53,847 nucleotides of DNA from Diplodia intermedia (Eukaryota > Ascomycota > Dothideomycetes > Botryosphaeriales > Botryosphaeriaceae), in the NCBI GenBank assembly GCA_021495925.1, contig JAKEKT010000150.1, positions 1 through 53,847 of the forward strand. The letters are read 5' to 3'. The notes below the pieces were generated by a model. The model worked only from the letters and a program-made list of their open reading frames with translations. It was not told where the DNA came from and did not search any database. A program made the translations under genes and the position numbers. This document shows positions 1 through 10,682 of the stretch, one piece after another. Within the stretch, counting starts at the first letter, position 1; every line of letters begins with the position of its first letter.

Positions 1-72
1 GTCGCGGCGGGGTTTGCGGCGAAGCGGTATGTGCCGGATTGGAAGGGGATTGGGTCGTTTGAAGGTGAGTGA
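1..72 (+). CDS. 3' end of an unidentified gene (partial)
   Basis: The window opens in an open frame (frame 1) of 23 codons ending in TGA at 70-72, with residues such as AAKRYVPDWKGIGSF that look like real coding sequence. The same place holds a canonical donor GTGAGT at 65-70 after GAAG, so the exon may instead end at 64 and splice onward, but no convincing downstream exon was found. The family is not recognised. A short GAGT tandem follows. Confidence 0.35.
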   Translation, partial: VAAGFAAKRYVPDWKGIGSFEGE

Positions 73-3000
73 GTGAGTGAGGTGGGGGAAAGGAGGAGAA
101 GGGGGGGGATACTGATGATGCGGGGAGGGAGCGAGGGAGGCAAGAGCTATAATTGCGATGTGTAGATGTCATGAGTCGAGCCACATACGGGAACCCACGA
201 CTCGATTCCCGCATGGTGAAATTCGCAAAGCGGGAAACCAAATGATGATTCAGATTGCGTTTTCGGCTCGGCTAAGTACGGACAGCTGGCGCGCTCCCCC
301 CCATCCTCCCCTTCGTCCTGGAGATGCCTCCGCCCCGGGGGCTGGGCGACGTACGTGTGTACGACGGGCAATAAAAAACGAAAGTGGATTAATTGTGCAT
401 GCGCCACCGGAGTAAACCTTCCGCGATCATGCACGAACTCCTCCGAGGTACGATGGTGGCTGCATCTAGCCGCCGCCAAGGCAAGCCACGCTTCCCTCAA
501 TGATTCAAGAAGAACGTCTTAAAGGCAGGGTTCATTCGGCCCCGCTGTCCATGGCACCAATGACTAGCGACGGGTATTGACTACTACTACCTCATTATTG
601 CTATAGGGACATGATGGAATCAACTCTTTTGTGAGACCGGTCCCATACGTAAGGACTTGTTATTCTGGCATGTGATTGCAGAGCACGACCAAGCAGCTAT
701 AGCACCTGGCTCATGGGCCGGGTGTGTCGGTAGAATCGACCAATGAGGCGTTATACATGTGAATGATACTATTAAAAGCTATACTACTACATGGTAATAG
801 TAGTGATGGACGTCCGGAAGATAGGAAGTATTTCGCGCCCCCGAGCGTACCGGTGTTCATGATTCAAGACTGCGGTAGCAGCGACCCAGATTCTCGCACC
901 GTTAGGGTAGCCGTTAGTGTACCCCGGTTAGAAGGGAGGACGTGTCAGCGCTACCGTTCAACTACGACTCCTTCCCGTTTGTTTGAGGTGCTCAACCGTC
1001 AACCAACGGTTCGATCGACGGGTTCGAGGAGATTGCCGTGCCGTGCCGTGCCGTGATCGCGTCAGTGTCGCCTCCTCACTACTGCACGAAGCGATCATCA
1101 CCACGCCTATTACGTGCTTCGTTCGTTCGAAAACACCGTGGATTCTCGGAGGTGGTCGGTCGTGCCAGGTTGCCAAGCAGCGAAAAGTACAACTATTCTA
1201 GACGTGTGTAGTACCATAACGGGCTGCCGAGACGGGCCGGAGGCAAGACATTCGGACGATCTTCCAGAACCTCGTCACGGATGAACGAATTTCCCGCCCT
1301 GTCAGAGGGAGATGCGGAATACGTAAGGAGGGAGCCGAGTAATGGCCGAAATGGGCATTGGGCGATCGGAGTAGGGCCGAGATGAGGCTGCGATTAGGTT
1401 CAGAATAGTACGTAGAAACGGCCGAGCTGAGGAGGATTCGTACAACGGGCGAGTGGCAAGCTGCTAAAGGGGATGCCCCTGCGAGCGCCGCCGTTGTTGC
1501 TTGTCTAGATGACCAACTACCATTAGCCATAGATGCCTAGTCAAACAACGTACTCGTAAGTGCGCCACGCGAGCCCATCAACGAAAAGTAGGCGTAAACG
1601 AGGACTGGTAGTTTCCATAAGGCAACCCACCGGAGGAAGCTATCTGTCGTGTTGCGTGCTGTCGTCATAAGTGGTGCGCACGTGCTTCCGAACGAAGGGA
1701 AATCGGCCCCCAATACGTCTTGAATTGAGGAACGACGACGATCGTGGGACCCAGGGAGGACACGCAGTATTGAAGCTAGAGAGTGAGCACTCAGACAACG
1801 GAGTGTTCTGGGGCTGTTGGAGCGCTTGGATCGGTCGGGTGGACCGTCGTCGCGGCTCCGCTAACCACCTTTACGCTGCTGAGAGCTTGGTGCGGTGTGG
1901 GGGGACATGGCGATTGATGGAGCGGGGAGCGCTGTTGATGCAAGATGGGTGGGAAATGGTTGAGGTAGGCGTTGGTTAGCGCTGACCGAGATGCGAGGGG
2001 TTGGGTTGTGTTGACGTGAACGAAGAGTAGTAGAGCGGCCGCCATCGCACGACAGGCCGACATGCATGTTACCGAACGCGGAAGGAGAGACGTCCAGCCA
2101 TTCTCTGCGAAGCTTTGGAGCGGGGCAGCATGCTCTAACTTGTGACAATAATGCCCTCAGCCGCTGCCAACCCCCTCTTTGCACTTGGCGCCATGTGCCT
2201 CTCCTGTTGGATAACGATACATCGCACGGCTCGTAGCGTGCGTCTTCTCGAATTCAGAGTTTGGGGTTGGAAGGCCTGCCCTCCTTTCGTCTCAGCCGGC
2301 TACGGGGCAATCGGATGAGGAGCCGAAGAGGATCAGTAAGCTTTGTTCTCTTTTGCTCTGCTTCCGTGTCAGCTTCGCTCCAAAGACCCGATACGCTGGC
2401 GCGGGTGGCGCTCTGGGTGCAAACGAAGCAACGGCACCGTCAGCATCTTGTTCGTCGATGCAGGAACAGTCAGAGAAAGGATCATCTTGTCATGAGACTG
2501 CTTGTCTCTTGCCGCAGGATCAAGGCATAATTGATGATGGTTTGGACTTGAGGTTAAAACAGACCGAGAGGCGTCCGACTCGGCACGTAAGAGACGAGCA
2601 AAAGGCAGTTTGAGGCGAGGCTTCAACGGCGTAGGTAGCCTCTGTGCACAGCGCAGTAGGTCCGGATATACTGGGGATATGTCCGCTCCTCCACAGAACG
2701 CCACCTCTGCCCTCCTATTTCTATGCTGGGCGCGGGCCGTGGTTGCTTTCCAGACGCGCCATGGCCCTGGCTTTCGCTCAGTCCGAGGCGTTTGACGCGT
2801 AACGGCGGGTTCCTTCGCTTATCGAGACAAGGCACTCCTTCCTCCACTATCACGTACCAGCACGACGTACGCGAGAACAAGATCCTGCCCGCCGGCTCCT
2901 CGCTTACGACACGGTGGCGAAGCGGGGCGAAACGGGGCAGATCGGTCCGCCAGGTAGATGGAAAAAATAGTGGCGGTTCGGACTATCTGCCTCTTTGATG

Positions 3001-3340
3001 CATCCATGCGTCGATTGAGCAGTGCTGTCGCAACACGCCCCAGTCCGGGCCGACCACCGCGTGGTAACTGCGGGTATTTTTCGATTTAAGGTTGCCCTTC
3101 CCCGTGTCTCAGCCCGGGGTGGGCCTAAAAGGATCGCGTCTCCTACCCGTCTTGCCAGTCCAAGGGTCCGTCAAACGGGATCCGACCTTCACGGGAGCGT
3201 CTGTCTTGCATGACGTCGTGACACAATGCGCCATACGTCCATGCCATCCCGAAAGCCAAGCCATCTATGCGTCGTTTGTTGCTTCAAACTCAGGCCGCTA
3301 TACTTGCCAAATCCGGTCAGCTACGGCGCTTGCCGCTATC
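73..3340. other. Gene-poor intergenic stretch
   Basis: About 3.3 kb with no reading frame that resembles a known family on either strand; open frames stay near or below 110 codons and overlap each other at random. It holds a small TGCCG tandem at 1034-1055 and several AT-richer patches (about 560-800). It may contain the 3' UTR of the truncated left gene and of BCD1, or decayed repeat sequence. I see nothing in it that I can call a gene. Confidence 0.5.
1034..1055. repeat. TGCCG pentanucleotide tandem, 4.4 copies
   Basis: Four full consecutive TGCCG units plus a partial one, read directly from the sequence. It lies in non-coding DNA. Confidence 0.8.
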
Positions 3341-4721
3341 TCACTTACGCGCGTTTAAATCCCTTGCCAGGACCTCGAGCAACTTCTTGTCGTCAACCGG
3401 CCCACCGTCCCCGGCACCACTGCTTACGTTGCCGTGTGTCTCAACGCCAGGGTCGTTGCCCCTCCGCACTTTGGCAGCTGTCATCACTTGCCCATCCGGC
3501 CCGATAAGCGCCTCGAGCTCTTGTACATCCTGCTTGCTCTGCCGAATGTAATCCTCTTCGAGCATGAAACCTTCGGGGAGCGGCGCATCGGTGGCTTGGC
3601 GTGCTACCACCTTGATGGTTGGGTACTCAAGAACTACCTGTGTGGAAAGCGCAGTTGTGAGAGTGGAGCTCGAATCAAGGGGGATTAGGACGCGGGACTG
3701 TGAGGAGGGAGTATGCGGTTTGAGGAGATAGAAGGAGAAGAGTGGTGTGTGAGTCTGCGGGGCCTGGTCACTGTGCTTTTCGCCTGCAGCTTTGCCTGGC
3801 ACACTTGCTGCCGTGGACGCTTCTGGCGCCGGTTGAGCAGAACAGCATTCTTGTTTCGACTGCTCGGCCGAGGTGCTGACGCCGCTTACAACTGCTTGTG
3901 TATCGTCAGAAGCAGGCCCAGAGGCAGGCTGTCCCAATTCGGAAGGTTGGTGGCTTTCGGCTGCCTGAATTGAGACATGCCCATCTTTGCTGTGTTTCGA
4001 AGGATTCTGAAGGCCATCACTGCCCTGCTGTGTACGCTTCCTCTTGCGGGATCGCTCTGGCGAAAGCGCGGCATACAGGTCGGTTAATGACATGTCAGCT
4101 TCGGCTTCCTGCAGATCCCGAGAGCCATCGTCATGCAGCCACTCGACGGTCCACCGAACGTGTCCTTTTCTGGCAGGGGTGTCAGCGGGAAAGTTCCGAT
4201 GACAGTGTTCTGGAAGACAGGGGCTTCCTACTTGGTCATCCGCGTGCGGTTCGTCTTCTGCCTGGTCATGCCAATGGGCGCTCGGTCCACAATGATGCGG
4301 TTGCTCTGCAGGTAGCGCTGCAGCTTGGCCTGGTCTTGCTCGTACTTTTTATTCCTATGGCTTCGCGCCTCCGCGTCCTCGTCGGCACGCTGCAGACCGC
4401 GCTCAATGCCTGTGAGGAAGTTGTAGTCGTGATCGATGCCGCTGGGCGTAGCAAGCTCGTTGCGCTTGACGAAGGCGGCGGGATCCCTTTTCCCACTGCA
4501 CTGGGCCCACTGCTGGTGGCGTTTGTAGCACGGAAGGGAGCATGTGCGCACGGAGTCTCGGGGGCAGCGGTATTTTGGGGCGTTGCGATTGCTGAACACA
4601 GGGCAGTGTCAGCAGTGCTCTCTATGTGACACGGCAGATCATTTTCGGCGAGATTGAAGGAATTGCAACATGGAGCCTACCAGATGCTGCACAAATCGCT
4701 GAGCAGCGCGTCGTCGGCCAT
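3341..4721 (-). CDS. BCD1: Box C/D snoRNA assembly factor Bcd1 (HIT zinc finger)
   Basis: Three exons on the minus strand: 4721-4681, 4591-4232 and 4169-3341. They are joined by an 89-bp intron (GTAGGC...CAG) and a 62-bp intron (GTAGGA...CAG), giving 409 aa. Exon 1 encodes MADDALLSDLCSIC and splices exactly into the HIT finger. The core runs ...NAPKYRCPRD..CSLPCYKRHQQWAQC, then the Bcd1-specific block with DPAAF and GIDHDYNFLTGIERGL, and RAPIGMTRQ followed by VRWTVEWL. The family acts in the nucleus in assembly and stability of box C/D snoRNPs, working with the R2TP machinery and Snu13/Nop58. The C-terminal half (from about residue 150) is low complexity (Ser/Gln/Pro) with a conserved-looking LLEVLARDLNA end. 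Odd: the fourth expected zinc Cys (CPRC) reads CPRD. The ATG at 4721 is the only start compatible with the splice. Confidence 0.9.
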
Positions 4722-6225
4722 GACTGCGCGATCTTGGCCGGGTGCTGCAGCGGGGTGCTGGACGCTGGGGGTGCAGAGCCTGGGGACTGGGCCGGGGCAG
4801 GCACTGGTTCGCGCACGGCGTGGAGCTTGGGGAGATTCGCAGGCCGGAGCTGGGGCGGGAGGAGCGCCAGGAGATTCGGCGGCCCGGGCAGGCAGCCGAT
4901 CAGATGTGAGCGCGGGAGGCCGAGTGCGCGCGACGTGAGCTCCAGCTGGGTGAAGCTTAAGCTGGAATGGCGATGACGACGTGCAGGGCAGAGTAGAGTT
5001 TGCAGCGGAGTCGGCGGCGGACTTGGGCCAGCACCAGGGTCTCCGCGCGAGCTAGCGCGCCAGCTGGAAAGAGTCGCGCCGATCACCCTCCTCTCGCTTG
5101 CTCGATCGCAGCGCTTCGTGTGGAGGCCGGCCTCTGCGCACAGCATGCATCCCCGTCTCAGCCTGGCTATGCGCGCCATGATGAGCACGCCCGCGACGGC
5201 CGGCCAGCCGCGCTGCAGAGCTATCACTTTCCTGCCCAGCCGCGACCCGCCGGCGTGGACAGTGTGCGTTTCACCAGCCCGGCTGCGCAGCCGGGGCCGC
5301 CAGCCTGCAGAAGAGCCGTTTCTCATCAATCTGGCACTCCAGGCCAAGCCACGCGCAGCACCTCGGCCCCAATCCAGCGAGCTGATGCCAGCCGCGCATC
5401 AGGGGCACAGGCCGGCCAGAAGAGGCACATGGCACCCCCATTGGGCACTGCAGCCCCGGCACTAACGGCCGTCGCTGCTGCGCTAGGGCCCGCAGCAAGC
5501 ATCGCGCTCGCGCAGCCGTGTGTGGGCGATATAGCGACTGAGCGCGGCGGAATTAATGGATCGCTGCGGTGCTATGCGCAATGCGCGCGCTTGCTGCGAG
5601 CCGGATGCTGAGGCGCAGGGGACATCCTGCGCGCTGGGGCGGGTGGGTGGCGGAGATGATGGCACAGAGTCTCGATCGGCTCATTGCCAGCACCGCTACC
5701 GGCCGCTGAGTCGCGCGGGTGCAGGCGCATGCCGCGTTTGAGGCTGCCTCCGCTGAGCTGCCACGCGGGCGGGCACGGTGGCACGTAGCGAGGCGCGAGC
5801 AGGTGGAGAGCCCACGGACGCCTCAGTCGCGCGGGAGGACGTCTCCCCCCTGCTGGTTGCTCGGCCCAGCAAACGGGCCCAGCGATATCACGTCTCAATT
5901 ACCGTCGTTCCTAGCGCTGCCTGCGCCGGCCATTAGGAGCCTGCCCAGCGTACCCCCGTCCGCGTACCACAGCTCTCCGTCCCAATATTCCCACGCCTCC
6001 CCTCCACTCCTTCTGCTTCCGTCCCTCGCAGTCTTCAGCCAGCGTCCGGAGTCCGGTCCTTCCAATTGCTTGACCACGCCACGTCGAGCGACCGCGCCCT
6101 GCCGGCTGCTTGCTCTCCAGCTAGCTGCAACGCCGTCCAGCGCGTCGCACCTCTGATATCTCCGCGAGCGCCTCCGGGCCTGCTCAATTAGCATCCGCTC
6201 GTCCTCTGCTTCTCCAGCTTCCACC
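4722..6225. promoter_or_regulatory. Divergent GC-rich promoter region BCD1 / DENN gene
   Basis: 1.5 kb between the divergent ATGs of BCD1 and the DENN gene. It is very GC-rich, with many CTGCAG, GCAGC and CCGGCC words, so long frames stay open on both strands by composition alone. None resembles a protein family. It is likely promoter and 5' UTR sequence, possibly a long leader for the DENN gene. No TATA box stands out. Confidence 0.45.
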
Positions 6226-9166
6226 ATGGCGCCCTCGCTCAGCCTGCGTCCTCGCACCCGCGACGCCGACCGGCCGTCGACTGCGCAGGGCGAGAACAGC
6301 CTGTTCATCCCCAGCCGGACGTCGTCGCTGCACTCCAGGATCACCCAGCCGCTGCCTTCGCAGCTCACCGTCAAGCCCGGCCAGCGCACCCCCAAAACCC
6401 TCACCCATGCCTACATGGTGTGTGGTGTTGGCCGCGAGCCGTCGCAATGGGTCAAGGCGCCGTCCCCGGCCCAGGGAAAAATCCAGCACATGAAGGGCGC
6501 GGTTGGCCAGTTCTGGCTTCCCGAGATCCTGGGCAGCAGCCCTAGGCTTGAACAGGACAACGAGATCGCCAGGTCGCTGCACGCAGCAATGCGGGTAAGT
6601 CGGTCGCGAAACCCGCCCGTCGAACAAAATGCTAACAAGCGTCTGACAGGCTTGCTTTCCCCACGATGTGGAAATCTGCACGGGTAAGCAGCAGCCACAC
6701 TGCGTCCACCACTCGTTTGTTCTCCAGCAAGATTCATCCCACACTCTTTACGGCATTGCTCTCCGCGTCTGGTCTCGCGCCGACGAGAAGAGGGCCGAGA
6801 CGATCCGGGAGCTGCGCAAGAGGACCGAGAACGACTTCTACGACTCGCCCGATGAGACGTACTGGATTCCCTACTGCCTGAGCTTCCTCTCGAGATACCC
6901 GCTTTACAACCTGCTCGGCGACTACCTCCGCGGCATGTGGATCCACTGGAACAAGGCCACTAACCTCTTCCACGCCGAGGAGGTCTCGCGCATCCTCAGC
7001 TTCCCCGCTCCCAGGCTCAACGATCTCGTCCGCATCGACATGAAAGATTATGCTCTTTGCTACCAGTTCCCTTCTTCCCCGACTGGCTTCCAGAACTTCG
7101 CCATGTGGCCCCTCTTCACGTGTCTTTCCATCCCGAACATCGTTGGCGTGGTTGAAGCCGCTGTCTCGCCGACCAGGCGCATCATTTTTGTCAGTCACTA
7201 TCCGGCCATGCTCACTGTTGCTGCCGAGACCATTCGATACATGGTCCGTGTCTACGAGTGGAGCGGCCTGTACGTCCCCGTCATCCACGCCCGCCACGCG
7301 AAGAGTCTGGTCGAGGAGCCTGGTCCGTACATTCTGGGTGTCACTGCCGAGTGCCGCACTCTCTTCACCGCTCCGAACGACGCTCTGGTCATCGACCTGG
7401 ACCGCAACTTTGTCCTCACCTCGAACCCCCCTAGCACTCTTACTCAGGGCCAGAGGAGTAAGATGATCAATCGCCTGACCCAGGCCATGAGTGGCGAGGT
7501 GGCGCCGTCTGGCGTTCCGCAGCACCTGCGCTCCGCCTACGGAGGCGGTAAGCTGGTCCCGGCCGGTCAGATCATTGTCATGCGTGGTGAGGTCGAGAGC
7601 ATCCAGGACCCCGAGTGGTGGAACCAGGACGCCGTCATGGGCGTCATGGACCACATGTGCGAGAAACTAGTAGGTCACGCGTTTTCCGATTCCAAGATCC
7701 GATCTAACTGTCAGATGAAGGGCCGCAACACTGGCGTCAAGGCTATCTTCGGCGGTTCGCAGAAGAAGCCTTTGATGACCAAGGTATCGATGAGACACCT
7801 CAACGAAATCGTCCGCGAGCGCAACCAGTACTCGCGTGACGCCATGGAGGCATGGCAGGATTTCATCAACCTCAAGGGCAGAATGGACACCGAGTTGACC
7901 AAGGTGTCCAAGAGGAACAACTTCCTCGTTGAGGAGCTTGAGAGCTGGAAGCAACAGTTCCTTAAGTTCCAGACTTTCGCCGAGCAACTCACCAAGGAGA
8001 CGTCGGAGCTCAAGGTCAAGATCGAGAACCACAAGCGCGAGAACCGCCGCCTCACGAACCTTATCGACCAGCAGAAGGATGATGCCGCCAGACTCACCGT
8101 CCGCCTTTCTGGCACCGAGAAGCAGCGTGACGACGCCCTCGAGGCTCTCGTTCTGCAGCAGGAGATTGCCGAGGAGCTGGAGCGCGAGAGAAAGCGCAAC
8201 CGAAAGGAGCTCCAGGGGCTCGAGGTCGACAACTCCAAGCTCATGCGCCAGAGAGACGAGGCTCAGCGCGTCGTGCTACACCTGCGCGCCCTCATCGACG
8301 GCCAATCGCACCACATGCAGCACATTGTCAAGTCGCTCACGTCGGATCCCGAGATCAGCGACTACATCGAGGCCGGTTTCGAAGATGCGCGCGAGGAGTT
8401 TGATGGCAACGAGCAGAACGAGAAGGACGGTTCCGACACCGGCACCATCCGTGGCGTCGATTCTCGGGCCTCTTCACGAGCGTCTCGCCGGGTCAGTAGC
8501 CGCTTCGGCGAGGCGCCCGTGGAGGAGAGCCGCACTCCCGTGTCGCGCAAGCGTATCTCAACGCTCAGTATGGCTGATGTTGCCGATAGGCACCTGCGCG
8601 ACAAAACCGACGCCATCGCCTACATCATTAAGAACATCTCGGAGCAGTGCGAAGCTGCGGTCCAAGGCCTGCACCTCGCGCAAGCCGCCGACAGCGACGA
8701 AGGCAGCAACCACAGCCGCCAGAAGTCTCTTGCTGGTTCCGAGGACGGCACTGTCGACGGGCACGGGGATGCCACGGCCAACGGTAGCGAGATGGGGGAC
8801 GAGGAGTCCAGCTACCTGCGTCCCAGCAACAGGCACTCGAGCATCCCGCCCACGCCGGACCTCGTGCACAACCGGTCAAGCACATCGATGTCGATGGCAT
8901 CGGCGGCGACGACACCCGACAGGCGCAGCCTGCAGCAGTACAGGAACGACGACGTGCCCGACGTTCCGACCAAGATAATGGAGGCGGACGATGAATCTTT
9001 CGACAACCGGGAGTCCTTTCGGGACTCCCGGGATTCATTTCGTGACTTTCGTGACAACAACACCGGAAAAGCGGAGATCAGTCACCACATCGCGCCGGTC
9101 TCTAAATATGCGCACAACATTCGACGGACGTCGACTGGCCGGCCTATCACTGGTGGAACAAGTTAA
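6226..9166 (+). CDS. DENN (AEX-3) domain protein, probable Rab GEF, with coiled coil
   Basis: Exons 6226-6594, 6650-7669 and 7715 onward. Intron 1 is GTAAGT...CAG with a GCTAAC branch site. Intron 2 is an in-frame 45-bp GTAGGT...CAG with CTAAC near its end; if retained it adds 15 residues. The start ATG has the good context accATGg. An N-terminal uDENN part (THAYMVCGVG..., ACFPHDVEICTG, FVLQQDSSHTLYGIALRVW) leads to the cDENN core (IPYCLSFLSRYPLYNLL, FAMWPLFTCLSIPNIVGVVEA, IIFVSHYPAMLTVAAETI). Then come about 200 residues of charged coiled coil and a Ser/Arg-rich tail. DENN proteins are GDP-GTP exchange factors for Rab GTPases on membranes; which Rab is not visible. The frame stops at 9164-9166 (about 946 aa), but the neighbouring frame (open from 8979 to 9308) carries a better-looking C-terminus ending ...GESWFECEDKSE, so an intron, indel or frameshift is likely between 8979 and about 9085. 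Confidence 0.88.
9007..9031 (+). other. Perfect hairpin inside the DENN gene tail
   Basis: CCGGGAGTCC at 9007-9016 pairs perfectly with GGACTCCCGG at 9022-9031 around a 5-base loop. It lies at the 3' end of the DENN reading frame, just where two frames overlap. Function is unknown. It could be a spot for polymerase or assembly slippage, or an mRNA structure. Confidence 0.75.
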
Positions 9167-9308
9167 GCGCGAGTCGATGGACCAGGACAAGGCAAAGTCG
9201 CTCCAGGAACAGCTGAACGAAAAGTTGCGCGAGGCTGGCGTGCTGGACGACGTCGAGGAGGACCGAGCTGGCGAGAGCTGGTTCGAGTGCGAGGACAAAT
9301 CCGAATGA

Positions 9309-10682
9309 AAAAGCAAGAGGTGGAGGAGGTTGAGCAGAGACGAAGCAAATACCCAATCACGTTAGCAATTCTGGTTTCTCCGGGTGGTCTTTTTTCCTTT
9401 ATATTTTCCACTACTTCCATTCCAACGGAGTTGTGTTTTCTTTTCCTTCCCTTCTCGTTTCTCGCACCCGCCACTTTGCAATGGCGGCGTCGTGTCTATT
9501 TGGCCATAGTACCTTTTATCTGCTCTGTCTTTTTTTTTTTTTTTTTTTGGACGGAACACCCCCTCACGCGCTACTGTTGGCTGTCTGACATCTCATGGCC
9601 GCACACGGACTCTCATTTCGCAACACCCTCAGCACCTTTCTTCTTCCCATGCGGGCGCCGACTCTGCCGTGCGGGAGCGGTTTGCCAGGCAGCGCGACAA
9701 GACTACGGGGCGACGCTTGTAAGGCAAAGGTCGACTTCGAATGTTAACCGCTTTTTCGTTCACTATCGTTTTAAAACATCGCGCTCAACACGCGAACTCA
9801 CGCCGCGCCGCCACCGCGCAGAATTTCTCATTTACCCCCTGGCCTCGGCCTCGATATAGTCGGTTGATACGACGACATCAGATACTGTATAAGGTACATA
9901 TAAGCACACTGTACATAGCATAGTCCAACCGACAGCTTGGCTCACGGCCTCAAGTCTCTCTTGATTCTCGTATGTCACGATCGCCCCCCGTAGTTTCGTT
10001 TTTTCTTTTATCGATATACTTTTCCCTTGTTTCACAAGCGGACCCTGGGGCCTGCCAGGATGCGGTGACGAATTGCGTGATGCCGGGCTGCCGGCGCGGC
10101 GGAGGAGCGAGGGGAAAACACGGGGCGATGAAACGATGCCGGTCGCTGCTGTTGCCTGATGCGGCCGGCTTGGTAAGGTTATATATAGGCTTAGCTGCAG
10201 CACGAGGACTGGTGGCGCCCGTCAAGCGCCTGCATTGTGTGCCGGCGCCCGTTTGGGGCTAGACCTGGGCAGAAACGAGCCTGGTGTTGCGGGCACGATC
10301 GCCAGGTACGGGCTGCGGCTGCAATTGGGGCGCAGGGCGCAATACGAGCTCAAGGCCGCTGTCTCGCCATCGCTCAACTCAAACGCCTGCTCTCTTTTCT
10401 TCCTTCCTTCCCTAATACCCTATCATGGCGGCAAACTTGAGCACGCTACGCCGAGGATGTACCCGCACGGTCTGAGCGTTGTCGCCATTATAACCGCCTG
10501 ACGGCGCTGTCTGGCATTAGGTTCTGCTGGTCTCTGCTGATGCTCACATCTCACCGTAACTTTTTTCCATCTCATTACAAAGCCTTCCTCCATAATCACT
10601 ATTACCGTAATTGGTGGAGCTGCAGAGGTCAAACCACCCACCCACAGCACACATCATCAACACCGCCTTGCCCGCTCGTGCC
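9309..10682. other. Intergenic: DENN 3' UTR and GH16 promoter
   Basis: About 1.4 kb with no recognisable gene. The first part is pyrimidine-rich and includes a run of 19 T at 9530-9548. The last 300 bases before the GH16 start are likely its promoter and 5' UTR. No clear TATA box or known operator was seen. Confidence 0.5.
9530..9548. repeat. Poly-T homopolymer, 19 bases
   Basis: Uninterrupted T run read directly from the sequence, about 220 bases past the DENN gene end. Its length may be uncertain in the assembly. Confidence 0.85.

Noticed and set aside
1005..1030. GGTTCGA words suggesting a tRNA gene
   Set aside because: No matching A box or cloverleaf; the words are part of a simple local repeat.
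6670..6730. Possible 44-bp intron GTAAGC...CAG in the DENN gene
   Set aside because: Removing it breaks the frame, and the retained sequence (CVHHSFVLQQDSSHTLYG) fits the uDENN domain.
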